NCBI GenBank assembly: GCA_902490305.1
Contig: CABUDI010000008.1
Coordinates: 1-64,000, forward strand
Reading direction: 5' to 3'
Length of the DNA stretch: 64,000 nt
Source of the DNA: an uncultured Collinsella sp.
GTDB lineage: Bacteria; Actinomycetota; Coriobacteriia; Coriobacteriales; Coriobacteriaceae
Numbering within the stretch: the first letter of the stretch is position 1; each line of letters starts with the position of its first letter. The translations under genes and the position numbers were made by a program. The notes beneath the pieces are model-generated. The model saw only the letters and a program-made list of their open reading frames with translations, had not been told where the DNA came from and did no database searches. Below are positions 31,109 to 39,785 of this stretch, in pieces.

Positions 31109-31402
31109 TTACTCCTGGTCGTCGCGACGGACGATCATGTGGCGGACCACGGCGTCGGTGATGCGCAGGACGCGATCAAGCTCGGCGATCTGGGTAGGAT
31201 CTGCGTGGAAGTTGATGAGGGTGTAGTCACCATCGGTGAGGTCGTTGATCTCGTAGGCGAGCTTGCGCTTGCCCCACTCGTCAACGGAGTCGACCTTGCC
31301 AGCGCCCTCAGCGATCGTGGTATCGATACGCTTCATAACAGCGAGACGAGTCTCGGGGTCGAGCGACGGGTCAACAAAGAACAGCAGTTCATAAGCCTTC
31401 AT
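31109..31402 (-). CDS. rpsF: Small-subunit ribosomal protein bS6
   Basis: bS6 dimerises with bS18 on the 30S platform. The 97-residue protein shows MKAYELLFFVDPSLD and the C-terminal motif RVLRITDAVVRHMIVRRDD. AGGAGGTGA seven bases before the ATG fixes the start; a frame seven codons longer is not needed. It is the first gene of the operon, with a promoter at 31474-31502 and a leader hairpin at 31429-31457. Confidence 0.97.
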   Translation of the reverse strand: MKAYELLFFVDPSLDPETRLAVMKRIDTTIAEGAGKVDSVDEWGKRKLAYEINDLTDGDYTLINFHADPTQIAELDRVLRITDAVVRHMIVRRDDQE

Positions 31403-31428
31403 ATTGTCACCTCCTCTGGGCAAATGTG

Positions 31429-31457
31429 GCTTCAGGTCGTGAAGGTGCGCCTGAAGC
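31429..31457 (-). promoter_or_regulatory. Leader hairpin of the rpsF operon (possible S6:S18-binding RNA)
   Basis: Perfect 8-base arms (gcttcagg, 31429-31436, and cctgaagc, 31450-31457) enclose a 13-base loop between the predicted transcription start and the rpsF start. Autoregulatory S6:S18 RNA elements are known at this place in many bacteria. The structure fits in position, but I cannot verify the consensus. Confidence 0.4.
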
Positions 31458-31473
31458 AGGAAAAGACTTGGTA

Positions 31474-31502
31474 ATAATATCTTTCAACCTCCCAGGCTGC
31501 AA
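31474..31502 (-). promoter_or_regulatory. rpsF operon promoter
   Basis: On the minus strand TTGCAG, a 17-base spacer and TATTAT match the sigma-A pattern, about 70 bp upstream of rpsF. Confidence 0.6.
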
Positions 31503-31852
31503 GAATATGCAGCTACAACCTCATGACCTCCACATATGTCCATACTCACACGGCGCTTCATGCGTCTTCCAACCAAATGCTGACCAAATGCTTGACGGAT
31601 CTGTGGACAAGATACGGCGCTGCGGGGACAAACCGAATCAAACTGCAGGTCAGCAATTGCAAGGCTGTGGTCGCCAAATGCATACCAGTGGTTCACAACA
31701 CCGTTCAAAGATTTTTAAAATTGCTGACACGTCGTCTATAAATACCTATTTTGAACAATTTGCTGCATGCAGCCATGCTGGTCAGAGCCCGTTTTTGGCC
31801 TTCTAGATCCCATCACGAAGCCAAACGTTTCAAAAAATGCCAACTTTTCTGT
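31503..31852. other. Intergenic stretch without a recognised gene
   Basis: This AT-richer 350-bp stretch lies between the divergent rpsF operon and tRNA-Ser. Short frames exist on both strands (for example 31523-31741 plus and 31484-31708 minus), but none has a ribosome site or a protein-like sequence. A TGTGGACAA at about 31601 is a single DnaA-box-like 9-mer. Confidence 0.5.
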
Positions 31853-31880
31853 TTGCACTTTGCGATTCCTCGTGTATACT
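31853..31880 (+). promoter_or_regulatory. tRNA-Ser promoter
   Basis: TTGCAC (31853-31858), a 16-base spacer and TATACT (31875-31880) lie 16 bp before the tRNA 5' end, the normal distance for a stable-RNA promoter. Confidence 0.7.
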
Positions 31881-31896
31881 GACTTTCGCATTTAAC

Positions 31897-31987
31897 GGAG
31901 AGTTGTCCGAGTGGCCGAAGGAGCACGATTGGAAATCGTGTAGGCGTCAAAAGCGTCTCCAGGGTTCAAATCCCTGACTCTCCGCCA
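31897..31987 (+). tRNA. tRNA-Ser (anticodon GGA)
   Basis: The 91-base gene includes an encoded CCA. The acceptor stem GGAGAGT/ACTCTCC, a long variable arm typical of serine tRNAs, a T-arm with GTTCAAAT and an anticodon loop TTGGAAA with GGA at 31931-31933 are all present. It reads UCC and UCU codons. Confidence 0.95.
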
Positions 31988-31995
31988 GTTAATTC

Positions 31996-32026
31996 CAAAG
32001 CAGGCCTTTGAGCCTGCTTTGTTTTT
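31996..32026 (+). terminator. Terminator after tRNA-Ser(GGA)
   Basis: Perfect 10-base arms (caaagcaggc / gcctgctttg) with a 6-base loop and a T-run at 32022-32026. Confidence 0.85.
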
Positions 32027-32035
32027 ACCCCACGC

Positions 32036-32126
32036 GGAGGGGTGGCAGAGTGGTTGAATGCGGCGGTCTCGAAAACCGTTTGGCCTGTATAAGGTCACGA
32101 GGGTTCGAATCCCTCCTCCTCCGCCA
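32036..32126 (+). tRNA. tRNA-Ser (anticodon CGA)
   Basis: The 91-base gene has an encoded CCA, a GGAGGGG acceptor strand pairing with CTCCTCC through one wobble, a long variable arm, GTTCGAAT in the T-arm and an anticodon loop CTCGAAA with CGA at 32070-32072. It reads UCG codons. A terminator separates it from the first tRNA-Ser, so some transcripts may come from read-through or a separate promoter. Confidence 0.95.
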
Positions 32127-32137
32127 TTTTGCTTGAG

Positions 32138-32164
32138 AAAGCTCCCAAGAATGGGAGCTTTTTT
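32138..32164 (+). terminator. Terminator after tRNA-Ser(CGA)
   Basis: Perfect 10-base arms (aaagctccca / tgggagcttt) with a 4-base loop, then a run of Ts at 32159-32164. Confidence 0.9.
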
Positions 32165-32195
32165 GTTATCGAAATACGTCTCGATCCCACGCTTC

Positions 32196-32276
32196 CCCAA
32201 ACATGTACGTCACCCTCCAAAACCGACATTTTTCGACATCTTTGGAGGCTGACGTACACGTTTGGATTGAGCTCAC
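32196..32276. repeat. 81-bp palindromic element, left copy
   Basis: It contains a hairpin with 25-base arms (32197-32221 and 32241-32265, two mismatches) and ends in ggattgagctcac facing the gene at 32287. The copy at 33387-33467 is its reverse complement with about 5 differences in 81. The two copies bracket exactly one gene. Confidence 0.9.
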
Positions 32277-32286
32277 GGGAGCGGCA

Positions 32287-33294
32287 CTATTCGGAAGGTG
32301 CCTCCTCGTCTCGTATGCTTTTCCAGTTGCGGATAAGTGCCTTGCGTAGTTCGTTTTGTTTTCTCTGGTACCCGGTGTCGGTACAGCGAGGCATGCCGAG
32401 TGCTTCGCGAATGTTGTTCATGGCGCGGTGAAAGGCGAGCTGACTACTGAACTGAGCCGAAGTGAGCGTAACGATTCGATATCCCATTTGGGAGAGAACG
32501 GCCTCTCGCTCCGCATCTGCTCCCTTGCGCTCGAGCTCATCGTGAAAACCGCCCTTATATTCGATACCGAGCGCCCTGCGCTTATAGGTCACGAGCGCAT
32601 CGATTTTGAGTGTTCGAGCTTTGGCGCAATGCCAGAGACGTTGAGGGATCTCGAGCGGTTTGTTGAGTTCGATACCTCGGATGCCAACGCCGCCTTCGCT
32701 TGTTGGGAGCGAGAGGGCGATTGCCGAAGCGGTCTCCATAGGCGAGGCCGAGTGATCGTAGATGTGCCTGAGCGCAAGCCGTGCACGTGTGGCACCGGGT
32801 TTGCCGGGGTGCCGATCGAGCAGTTCGGTTATTTCATCCTTGGAGGTGGTGGCTGGTTGCTCGGTATAAGGGTCGGCGGGATTGAGCCTCATGCGATAAT
32901 CGCCGCAAACTTCATAGCCATATTCGAGATATTCGATCCTATCCATCCACTCGGCAGCGAGCGCGAAGGTGAAGGCTTCGTCGGTGATGAAGATTCCGGG
33001 CGTCAACTCGTTAATATGCTCGTAGGGAAGATTTTGTCCAAGAATGTGGCAAACGACGCCTTTGGTACGAATTCGCTCAAATTCGAATACAACCGCGATA
33101 TCGATAGTCTTAAGCATATCGGACGGAATGCCGCAGTCGGTAAGGGCCTGTCGTATGCGCGCAACACGTTGCTGGGTGGAGATGCCTTGTGCGCCTATCT
33201 GGTAGTCGTGCCGCGCAAGAGACTGAACCAAATTCTGGGGTGCATGATGGACAAGCCATGCGGTTTTATGCGAAATGAGAACAGGGGTATCCAT
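32287..33294 (-). CDS. DUF559-like PD-(D/E)XK endonuclease-domain protein in inverted palindromes
   Basis: The N-terminal half of this 335-residue protein resembles AbiEi/transcriptional-regulator-like proteins of actinobacteria (RIRQALTDCGIPSDM, GQNLPYEHINELTPGIFITDEAF, in part). The C-terminal half has a DUF559/Vsr-like nuclease pattern: SPMETASAIALSLP at about 184-197, D232 (KIDALVTY), then E245 and K247 in GIEYKGG, and GYRIVTLTSAQF. Catalysis is inferred, not proven. The ATG follows GAGAGG by 6 bases. The stop lies 10 bp from one palindrome and the start about 93 bp from the other, so gene and repeats form one 1.27-kb unit. Confidence 0.75.
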   Translation of the reverse strand: MDTPVLISHKTAWLVHHAPQNLVQSLARHDYQIGAQGISTQQRVARIRQALTDCGIPSDMLKTIDIAVVFEFERIRTKGVVCHILGQNLPYEHINELTPGIFITDEAFTFALAAEWMDRIEYLEYGYEVCGDYRMRLNPADPYTEQPATTSKDEITELLDRHPGKPGATRARLALRHIYDHSASPMETASAIALSLPTSEGGVGIRGIELNKPLEIPQRLWHCAKARTLKIDALVTYKRRALGIEYKGGFHDELERKGADAEREAVLSQMGYRIVTLTSAQFSSQLAFHRAMNNIREALGMPRCTDTGYQRKQNELRKALIRNWKSIRDEEAPSE

Positions 33295-33386
33295 TGAGGG
33301 CCTCTCGCTCTGAGCCGGTATCCAACTCTTATGTCCGTTGAAGTGGGGAAATATACCGGATGTGAGTAAATCAACTCACTCATGCT

Positions 33387-33467
33387 GTGAGCTCAATCCA
33401 AACATGTACGTCAGCCTCCAAAGATGTCGGAAAATGTCGTTTTTGGAGGGTGACGTACATGTTCTGG
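33387..33467. repeat. 81-bp palindromic element, right copy
   Basis: Inverted copy of 32196-32276 with about 5 mismatches. Its hairpin arms are 33398-33422 and 33442-33466. It starts gtgagctcaatcc on the side facing the endonuclease-like gene. The rest of the 304-bp gap 33295-33598 shows no gene. Confidence 0.9.
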
Positions 33468-33598
33468 ACCCCTGGCATTCCAGCAACGCCATGCCCCCAC
33501 CCAGTCCCGACCGTTTGCCGAGCAATAGGGTCGCCACGCCCGCCAACCATGTACTATGTACGGGCATTGTCTAAACCCACAATCCAAAGGACCCCATC

Positions 33599-34288
33599 TT
33601 GCCCGTCGTCGCCGCTATGACCATTACCTCGCATGCATCGGATGCCATGGTCGCTATTCCGTTTTGGCTCGAGATGTTCGCTGTTGTCGCTGCATCGATC
33701 TCGGGTGTGCTGGTTGCGCGCGAGCACAAGCTCGACCTGGTGGGCGCGGTCGCGCTCGCGGTGGTCTGCGGTCTGGGCGGCGGTCTTTTGCGCGACATGA
33801 CGCTGCAGGTGGGCAACGTCTACATCCTCAACCAGCCGATGGCGCTGCCGCTTTCCATTGCCACGGCAGCCATCATCTATATTTTCCCGGCAATCGTCGA
33901 CAAACCCGAAAAACTCATTCCCCTGCTCGACATCATCTCGGTCGGCATCTACGCCGCCACTGGAGCAGACAAGGCGCTAGTCTACGGCTTTGCGCCGGCG
34001 GTGTGCATCATGATGGGCTTTTTCACCGCGGTGGGCGGCGGCATGTTGCGCGACGGCTTTATGGGCGTGGTTCCGGGCATTTTCCAACGTACTAACTTTT
34101 ATGCCATCGCCGCCATCGCCGGATCGACAAGCTATGTGTGTCTCGTTATGAGCGGCATCATGAGCAATGTCGCCGCGCTGGTCGTATGCGTTGTCGTGAC
34201 CATGGGTCTGCGCTGGCTCTCGCTGCGCTTTGACATCAAAAGCCCCACCGAAGAAGATATCGCGCGCTTCTTGCACCGTAAAAAGTAG
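33599..34288 (+). CDS. UPF0126/TRIC-like membrane protein
   Basis: The 229-residue protein has about seven helices in two similar halves. Each carries the family's Gly-rich motif (VCGLGGGLLRDM and TAVGGGMLRDGFMG). This matches the UPF0126 family (YicG type), annotated as glycine transporter or trimeric intracellular cation channel. The actual substrate is unproven. The start is TTG at 33599 with AAAGG about 9 bases upstream; an ATG at 33617 lacks a ribosome site but would keep all helices. It is a single gene with no obvious partner. Confidence 0.85.
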   Translation: MPVVAAMTITSHASDAMVAIPFWLEMFAVVAASISGVLVAREHKLDLVGAVALAVVCGLGGGLLRDMTLQVGNVYILNQPMALPLSIATAAIIYIFPAIVDKPEKLIPLLDIISVGIYAATGADKALVYGFAPAVCIMMGFFTAVGGGMLRDGFMGVVPGIFQRTNFYAIAAIAGSTSYVCLVMSGIMSNVAALVVCVVVTMGLRWLSLRFDIKSPTEEDIARFLHRKK

Positions 34289-34395
34289 ACAGCACGGCAC
34301 GACCCTTCGAAATGCAACCGAGAGGTTCTTTTAGAGCGCTCGCACGTTGGGTACCCTGTTAGATATATGCCGAACACCTAACAAAAGGATCAACC

Positions 34396-35541
34396 ATGGC
34401 TTTCAATCAAACCGCGACGGCGCCGTCACACAAGATGCGTCGCTGCCTGCTTATGGCATTCGCGCTCATCGCGCTCGCGCTCACCGCTCTTCCCACGGCG
34501 TCGTTCGCCGGCACGGACACCGCAGGCAATGTCCTTGCGACCGACAATGACGCCAATCCGTCTGGCGTCGAGGGTGACCTGTACTGGGCCGGACAGGCCC
34601 TCAACTTGGATGATGCGTCCATCGGCCGCGACATAATTGCAGCAGGCGAGAGCCTCTCCACCCGCGACTGCACGGTGGGCGGCGCCGTCCGCTTGGCGGC
34701 ACGCACTATCGATATCGCCAAGACCACGGTTGATGGCAGCGTCACGGTCGTCGGTCAGCACGTTGTGCTCAACACCGACAGCTCTGCCAACTGTTTTTAC
34801 GCGATAGGCGAGACGGTTGCCCTGCGCGGCTCTACCAAGTCGGCAGCGCTTGCGGGCGATACGGTGACCATCGATGGCACCGTCGAGGGCGATGTCGAGG
34901 TTTGGGCCGATAAGCTCATCCTGGGCAAGAACGCCCACATCACCGGCACCGTGAACGCGCACGTCTCCGAGGACCCCGAACGCGCCGCGGGAGCCGAGGT
35001 CGGCGCGCTCAAGATCGACCGCACCGAGAACGAGGATACTTCCACCGTTAACGATGTCATCGGCGGCATCGTCGCCGCGGCACTCTCGACCTGCTTTGTC
35101 GCTCTGCTGCTCGAGCTCGTCTTTCCGCGTGCGACCGCCAGTGCCGCCGGCATGCTCCACCAGCGCCCCACGCCCCTGTGGGTGAGCGGTCTTCTGGGCA
35201 CGGTGGCTATCGTCCCCGCCGTCCTGCTGTTGATTATCTCGATTGCCGGCCTGTCGCTTGCTGGAGCCCTTATGTGCAGCGTTATCGGTATCGCGCTCGT
35301 CTCTGCGGCCTTTGCGGGTTGTGCCATCGCGCGCATGGTCGGACACAGCCAGAACCGCTACGCCATGGCAGCCGTCGGCGGCATAATCGCGGGTGTGCTC
35401 ACGGCAATCCCTCTCGCAGGCAACTTCATCAGCGGCGTAGCCTTCGTCTTCACGCTCGGCTACGTTATCCAGATCATCTGGCGCAACGCCCACCTCAAAC
35501 CGCAGCAGCCCGCCAACATGCCAGGACTCCCCACCACTTAA
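34396..35541 (+). CDS. Signal-peptide, bactofilin-like beta-helix and membrane protein
   Basis: The 381-residue protein opens with a signal peptide (KMRRCLLMAFALIALALTAL, likely cleaved near ASFA-GT). Residues of about 55-205 form imperfect short repeats (GRDIIAAGESL, GGAVRLAARTIDI, GSVTVVGQHVVL, GDTVTIDGTVEGDV, ADKLILGKNAHITGTV) like the right-handed beta-helix of polymer-forming bactofilins, here on the outside. Four to five helices fill 220-365. A short Pro-rich tail ends the chain. Function is unknown; envelope structure is inferred. Upstream AAAAGG precedes the ATG. Confidence 0.8.
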   Translation: MAFNQTATAPSHKMRRCLLMAFALIALALTALPTASFAGTDTAGNVLATDNDANPSGVEGDLYWAGQALNLDDASIGRDIIAAGESLSTRDCTVGGAVRLAARTIDIAKTTVDGSVTVVGQHVVLNTDSSANCFYAIGETVALRGSTKSAALAGDTVTIDGTVEGDVEVWADKLILGKNAHITGTVNAHVSEDPERAAGAEVGALKIDRTENEDTSTVNDVIGGIVAAALSTCFVALLLELVFPRATASAAGMLHQRPTPLWVSGLLGTVAIVPAVLLLIISIAGLSLAGALMCSVIGIALVSAAFAGCAIARMVGHSQNRYAMAAVGGIIAGVLTAIPLAGNFISGVAFVFTLGYVIQIIWRNAHLKPQQPANMPGLPTT

Positions 35542-35551
35542 GCTGGCCAAA

Positions 35552-35602
35552 CCACCACAATGGGGACAGGCACCTTTGCGGTGGTACAAACTAACCCGTC
35601 CC
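35552..35602. repeat. Nested inverted repeats after the bactofilin-like gene
   Basis: Two interleaved stems are visible: ccaccacaa (35552-35560) with ttgcggtgg (35576-35584), and ggggacagg with cccgtcccc (ending about 35602). They could act as a terminator or be a small dispersed element. Evidence is limited. Confidence 0.35.
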
Positions 35603-35611
35603 CCTTGCACC

Positions 35612-35647
35612 AAAAAGGGCGCCGACCATAACGGTCGACGCCCTTTC
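35612..35647 (-). terminator. Rho-independent terminator of typA
   Basis: Arms of 15 bases (35613-35627 and 35633-35647) pair with one mismatch. On the minus strand the stem ends in CCCTTTTTGG. It lies 27 bp after the typA stop. Confidence 0.85.
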
Positions 35648-35673
35648 TTATTGGCGACTATAAACCTCAGCGC

Positions 35674-37512
<1,839 letters not shown>

Positions 37513-37629
37513 GTAGTTCCCCTATCTTCTATCCATATACAAACGGCACGCGTATGCGGCCCGCCCAGCAATGCAACGCTCAGCGGGAATATTGAGCCTT
37601 TTACCGAAAACTCGTTTATTTTAGCGATT

Positions 37630-38079
37630 TTAGATAAGAGGGGTTTCCTCACCTGCAGGTTCAGGGTCGCTCCACATAAAACCATCGCCGGCGCCCATGC
37701 CCTCATACAGCACATATGCCGAAAAACCGCTCTCGAGCGTGGTTTCGAAGAAGCTCACGAGCAGGGCATCGTGATAGCCGCCATCAATTTCAACGCAACC
37801 GGTGTAGCCGATGGCATAGCGGGCGATACGGCCCAGGCCCTCGTCCTTGAGGCCCATCTTGTGCTCGGAGATAAAGTTGGTGGCGGCCTCCAGGCATGCC
37901 TCCTCGCCGTCCTCGTCGAGCGCCGCCAGATATCGGTTGGAAGCAGCGTCCTCGATCGCCACAACTACGCCCGGATTCTCGCCGGCGGCAAGGTCGTCCA
38001 AGAACGCACCAATCAGGTCACACACCATGGCGTCGAGCTCGGCGGAGACGTTACCGGCGTCCTGCATATCCTGTGCCAT
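37630..38079 (-). CDS. Hypothetical acidic protein
   Basis: The 149-residue product is acidic and soluble, with no signal peptide, membrane helix or known motif. Segments such as GRIARYAIGYTGCVEIDGGYHDALLVSFFE have regular alternation suggesting mixed alpha/beta structure. GGGAAGG lies before the ATG. It is followed in the same direction by typA after 117 bp and preceded by the 38110-38466 gene after 30 bp. I do not recognise the family. Confidence 0.65.
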   Translation of the reverse strand: MAQDMQDAGNVSAELDAMVCDLIGAFLDDLAAGENPGVVVAIEDAASNRYLAALDEDGEEACLEAATNFISEHKMGLKDEGLGRIARYAIGYTGCVEIDGGYHDALLVSFFETTLESGFSAYVLYEGMGAGDGFMWSDPEPAGEETPLI

Positions 38080-38109
38080 CTCTAGACCTTCCCATCGAAT
38101 CCGGCGTCG

Positions 38110-38466
38110 TTACAGTTGTTGTGCCTCGGCAGCGATCTTGGCGGCAGCGTCGCGGGCGCGCATCATATCCATCGCGCGCTTGTCGAGTACCTTGATCTGG
38201 TTGGTCAGCATTACTGCATCGACCACACCCCAGATTACCAAGCCTGTTGAAATCGAAAACCCAAGCGCACCAACTGTACCACGAAGGCGCGAGCAGATTG
38301 CCGCGACAAGGGCGGAGACGACAACCATCTTGATAAACGAGCCGCGGCGCTCGCGAAGCGTGCGGGCCTGCGTCACATAGGCAATGCGTGCCGCCTCGGA
38401 TGCCTCCGAGCGCATCTGGGCCTCGCGCGCAATGGCCGCTGCCTCAGCCGACATACCGCTGGCCAT
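38110..38466 (-). CDS. Hypothetical small membrane protein
   Basis: The 118-residue protein has two hydrophobic segments (FIKMVVVSALVAAIC and VGALGFSISTGLVIWGVVDAVML, in part) between Ala/Glu/Arg-rich amphipathic ends. I chose the ATG at 38466, nine bases after GGAG. An ATG at 38499, directly abutting the stop of the upstream BFN gene, would add 11 residues and is an alternative by coupling. It lies between the BFN gene and the acidic hypothetical gene. No function can be assigned. Confidence 0.6.
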   Translation of the reverse strand: MASGMSAEAAAIAREAQMRSEASEAARIAYVTQARTLRERRGSFIKMVVVSALVAAICSRLRGTVGALGFSISTGLVIWGVVDAVMLTNQIKVLDKRAMDMMRARDAAAKIAAEAQQL

Positions 38467-38499
38467 CAGCGAACACTCCGCAACCCTACCGCCCCGCAT

Positions 38500-39000
38500 T
38501 TAGAAGTCATCGGGGGAGAGCGTATGGACGAACTCGTCGAACTTCTCGAACTCCTGCTCGTCGTCGACTTCCTCGGCGTGGGTAGAAACAGTGCCCAGGC
38601 GATTCATGATGTCGTCCTCCACAAACATGGGAGCATTGCTGCGCACGGCAAGGGCAATGGCATCACTGGGACGAGCGTCGATCTTGCGCTCCTCGCCATC
38701 GGCCAGTACGACGATCGTCGCGTAGAACACCGGCGGCTCGGCGCGGACGATCTCGATGCGCTCGAGCTTGGCGCCCAGGGCGTCAACGGTATCGAGCAAC
38801 AGGTCATGGGTGATCGGGCGCTCGGCGCGGCCGCTATCGATGCCGCGGCTGATGGCAGCAGCTTCAAACGAACCAGTCTGAATGGAAAGGGAACGCAGCG
38901 GCGCGGGCGAGTCCGATTTGCTGCTGCGCTCACGAAGCACGATAAGCGATGGCACGGGACCGGCGGCCATGACGATGGTCTCTATGTCGACACGAACCAT
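38500..39000 (-). CDS. Bifunctional nuclease-domain (BFN/DUF151) protein
   Basis: The 166-residue protein fits the BFN family: PITHDLLLDTVDALGAKLERIEI, FYATIVVLADGEERKIDARPSDAIALAVR and PMFVEDDIM, given in part. The RPSDAIALA block is the hallmark. Homologues have been reported to cleave RNA and DNA, but most bacterial members are uncharacterised. A C-terminal acidic tail (EEVDDEQEFEKFDEF) is added. CGGAGG before the ATG at 39000 fixes the start. Confidence 0.88.
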   Translation of the reverse strand: MVRVDIETIVMAAGPVPSLIVLRERSSKSDSPAPLRSLSIQTGSFEAAAISRGIDSGRAERPITHDLLLDTVDALGAKLERIEIVRAEPPVFYATIVVLADGEERKIDARPSDAIALAVRSNAPMFVEDDIMNRLGTVSTHAEEVDDEQEFEKFDEFVHTLSPDDF

Positions 39001-39140
39001 GGAACACCTCCGGTACGTAGCGGTTAACACGCGGCAGCCCGCCGCATTGAATAGCTATACTACCCAATCTTTCGCACAGCACACAAAATCAAAGTAGTTA
39101 ATTTGGGACGGGGCTTTTTTGACTACTTTCAGTAGGTAAG

Positions 39141-39172
39141 AAAAAAGCCCCGAGGCAACGCCCCAGGGCTCT
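39141..39172 (-). terminator. Terminator after the tRNA Ile-Ala-Ile cluster
   Basis: On the minus strand agccctgggg ... ctcggggct folds into an imperfect stem followed by TTTTTTC. It lies 13 bp beyond the 3' end of the last tRNA-Ile. Confidence 0.8.
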
Positions 39173-39184
39173 TCACGGTTTTGA

Positions 39185-39261
39185 TGGTGGACCTGACAAG
39201 ATTCGAACTTGTGACCTCCCGGTTATCAGCCGGACGCTCTAACCAACTGAGCTACAGGTCC
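39185..39261 (-). tRNA. tRNA-Ile (anticodon GAT), copy 2
   Basis: The 77-base gene includes CCA. The acceptor stem GGACCTG/CAGGTCC, a D-arm with AGCTCAGTTGGTTAGAGC, GTTCGAAT in the T-arm and anticodon GAT (39225-39227 on plus as atc) are intact. It is identical to the copy at 39409-39485 and lies 4 bp from tRNA-Ala. Confidence 0.96.
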
Positions 39262-39265
39262 ATCA

Positions 39266-39341
39266 TGGTGGAGGTTAGGGGGATCGAACCCCTGACCTCA
39301 GGCTTGCAAAGCCCGCGCTCTCCCAGCTGAGCTAAACCCCC
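39266..39341 (-). tRNA. tRNA-Ala (anticodon TGC)
   Basis: The 76-base gene includes CCA. The acceptor stem GGGGGTT pairs with AACCTCC through one wobble. GTTCGATC is in the T-arm, and the anticodon loop CTTTGCAAG holds TGC (39306-39308 on plus as gca). It lies between the two tRNA-Ile copies, outside any rRNA operon. Confidence 0.96.
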
Positions 39342-39352
39342 ACGGAGACAGT

Positions 39353-39397
39353 AATAAACACCCCAGCGGCGACTCGGCTCTCGCTGGGGTGTTTATT
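39353..39397 (-). terminator. Strong hairpin between tRNA-Ile copy 1 and tRNA-Ala
   Basis: Perfect 16-base arms (39353-39368 and 39382-39397; aataaacaccccagcg) with a 13-base loop. The minus-strand stem ends in GTTTATTACT. It would stop transcription after the first tRNA-Ile, so the Ala-Ile pair would need read-through or its own promoter. Confidence 0.7.
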
Positions 39398-39408
39398 GCG
39401 AAAGAAAG

Positions 39409-39485
39409 TGGTGGACCTGACAAGATTCGAACTTGTGACCTCCCGGTTATCAGCCGGACGCTCTAACCAACTGAGCTACAGGTCC
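39409..39485 (-). tRNA. tRNA-Ile (anticodon GAT), copy 1
   Basis: Identical in sequence to 39185-39261, with anticodon GAT (39449-39451 on plus as atc) and encoded CCA. It is the first gene of the cluster in the transcribed direction and lies 48 bp downstream of the giant palindrome. Confidence 0.96.
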
Positions 39486-39532
39486 ATCGCGCAAGGGATA
39501 TATTAGACGAGTCGTTACACGCGCGTCAACAA

Positions 39533-39719
39533 CTTTTTTGAAAATCTTTGGAGGGTGTTCGCCCCGGCCGCACGGCGGCATGTGAAGTCGCCTGCTCGGA
39601 CAGTCCTGACTCGCGCAGAGAGCACATTAAGTGCTCTCCGGCTCGTGCGGAACTCGCGATCGACTTCACATGCCGCCGTGCGGCCGGGGCGAACGCGAGT
39701 CCCAAAGTTTTCAAAAAAG
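39533..39719. repeat. Giant near-palindrome between gyrA and tRNA-Ile
   Basis: Perfect 34-base arms (39557-39590 and 39661-39694) carry gccccggccgcacggcggca and its complement. Outside them the complement continues with cttttttgaaaatctttgg at the left and ccaaagttttcaaaaaag at the right. The 70-base centre contains agagcacattaagtgctct. The whole could fold into one cruciform or RNA hairpin of about 187 bases. Short frames over the arms are mirror images of each other and not real genes. This fills most of the 300-bp gap 39486-39785. Confidence 0.88.
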
Positions 39720-39785
39720 CGGTCGACGCGCAGTGCGCCGACCGCCGATATATGGGGTCTGATATTTTCTACCAGCTAGGGCCTC

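Noticed and set aside
31523..31741. Small plus-strand frame between rpsF and tRNA-Ser
   Set aside because: No ribosome site, no protein-like pattern, and an overlapping antisense frame of equal quality.
32356..33297. Plus-strand frame opposite the endonuclease-like gene
   Set aside because: The minus-strand gene has a ribosome site and nuclease-like motifs; the plus frame has neither.
39555..39779. Small frame across the giant palindrome
   Set aside because: The two strands encode near-mirror peptides because of the palindrome; there is no ribosome site.
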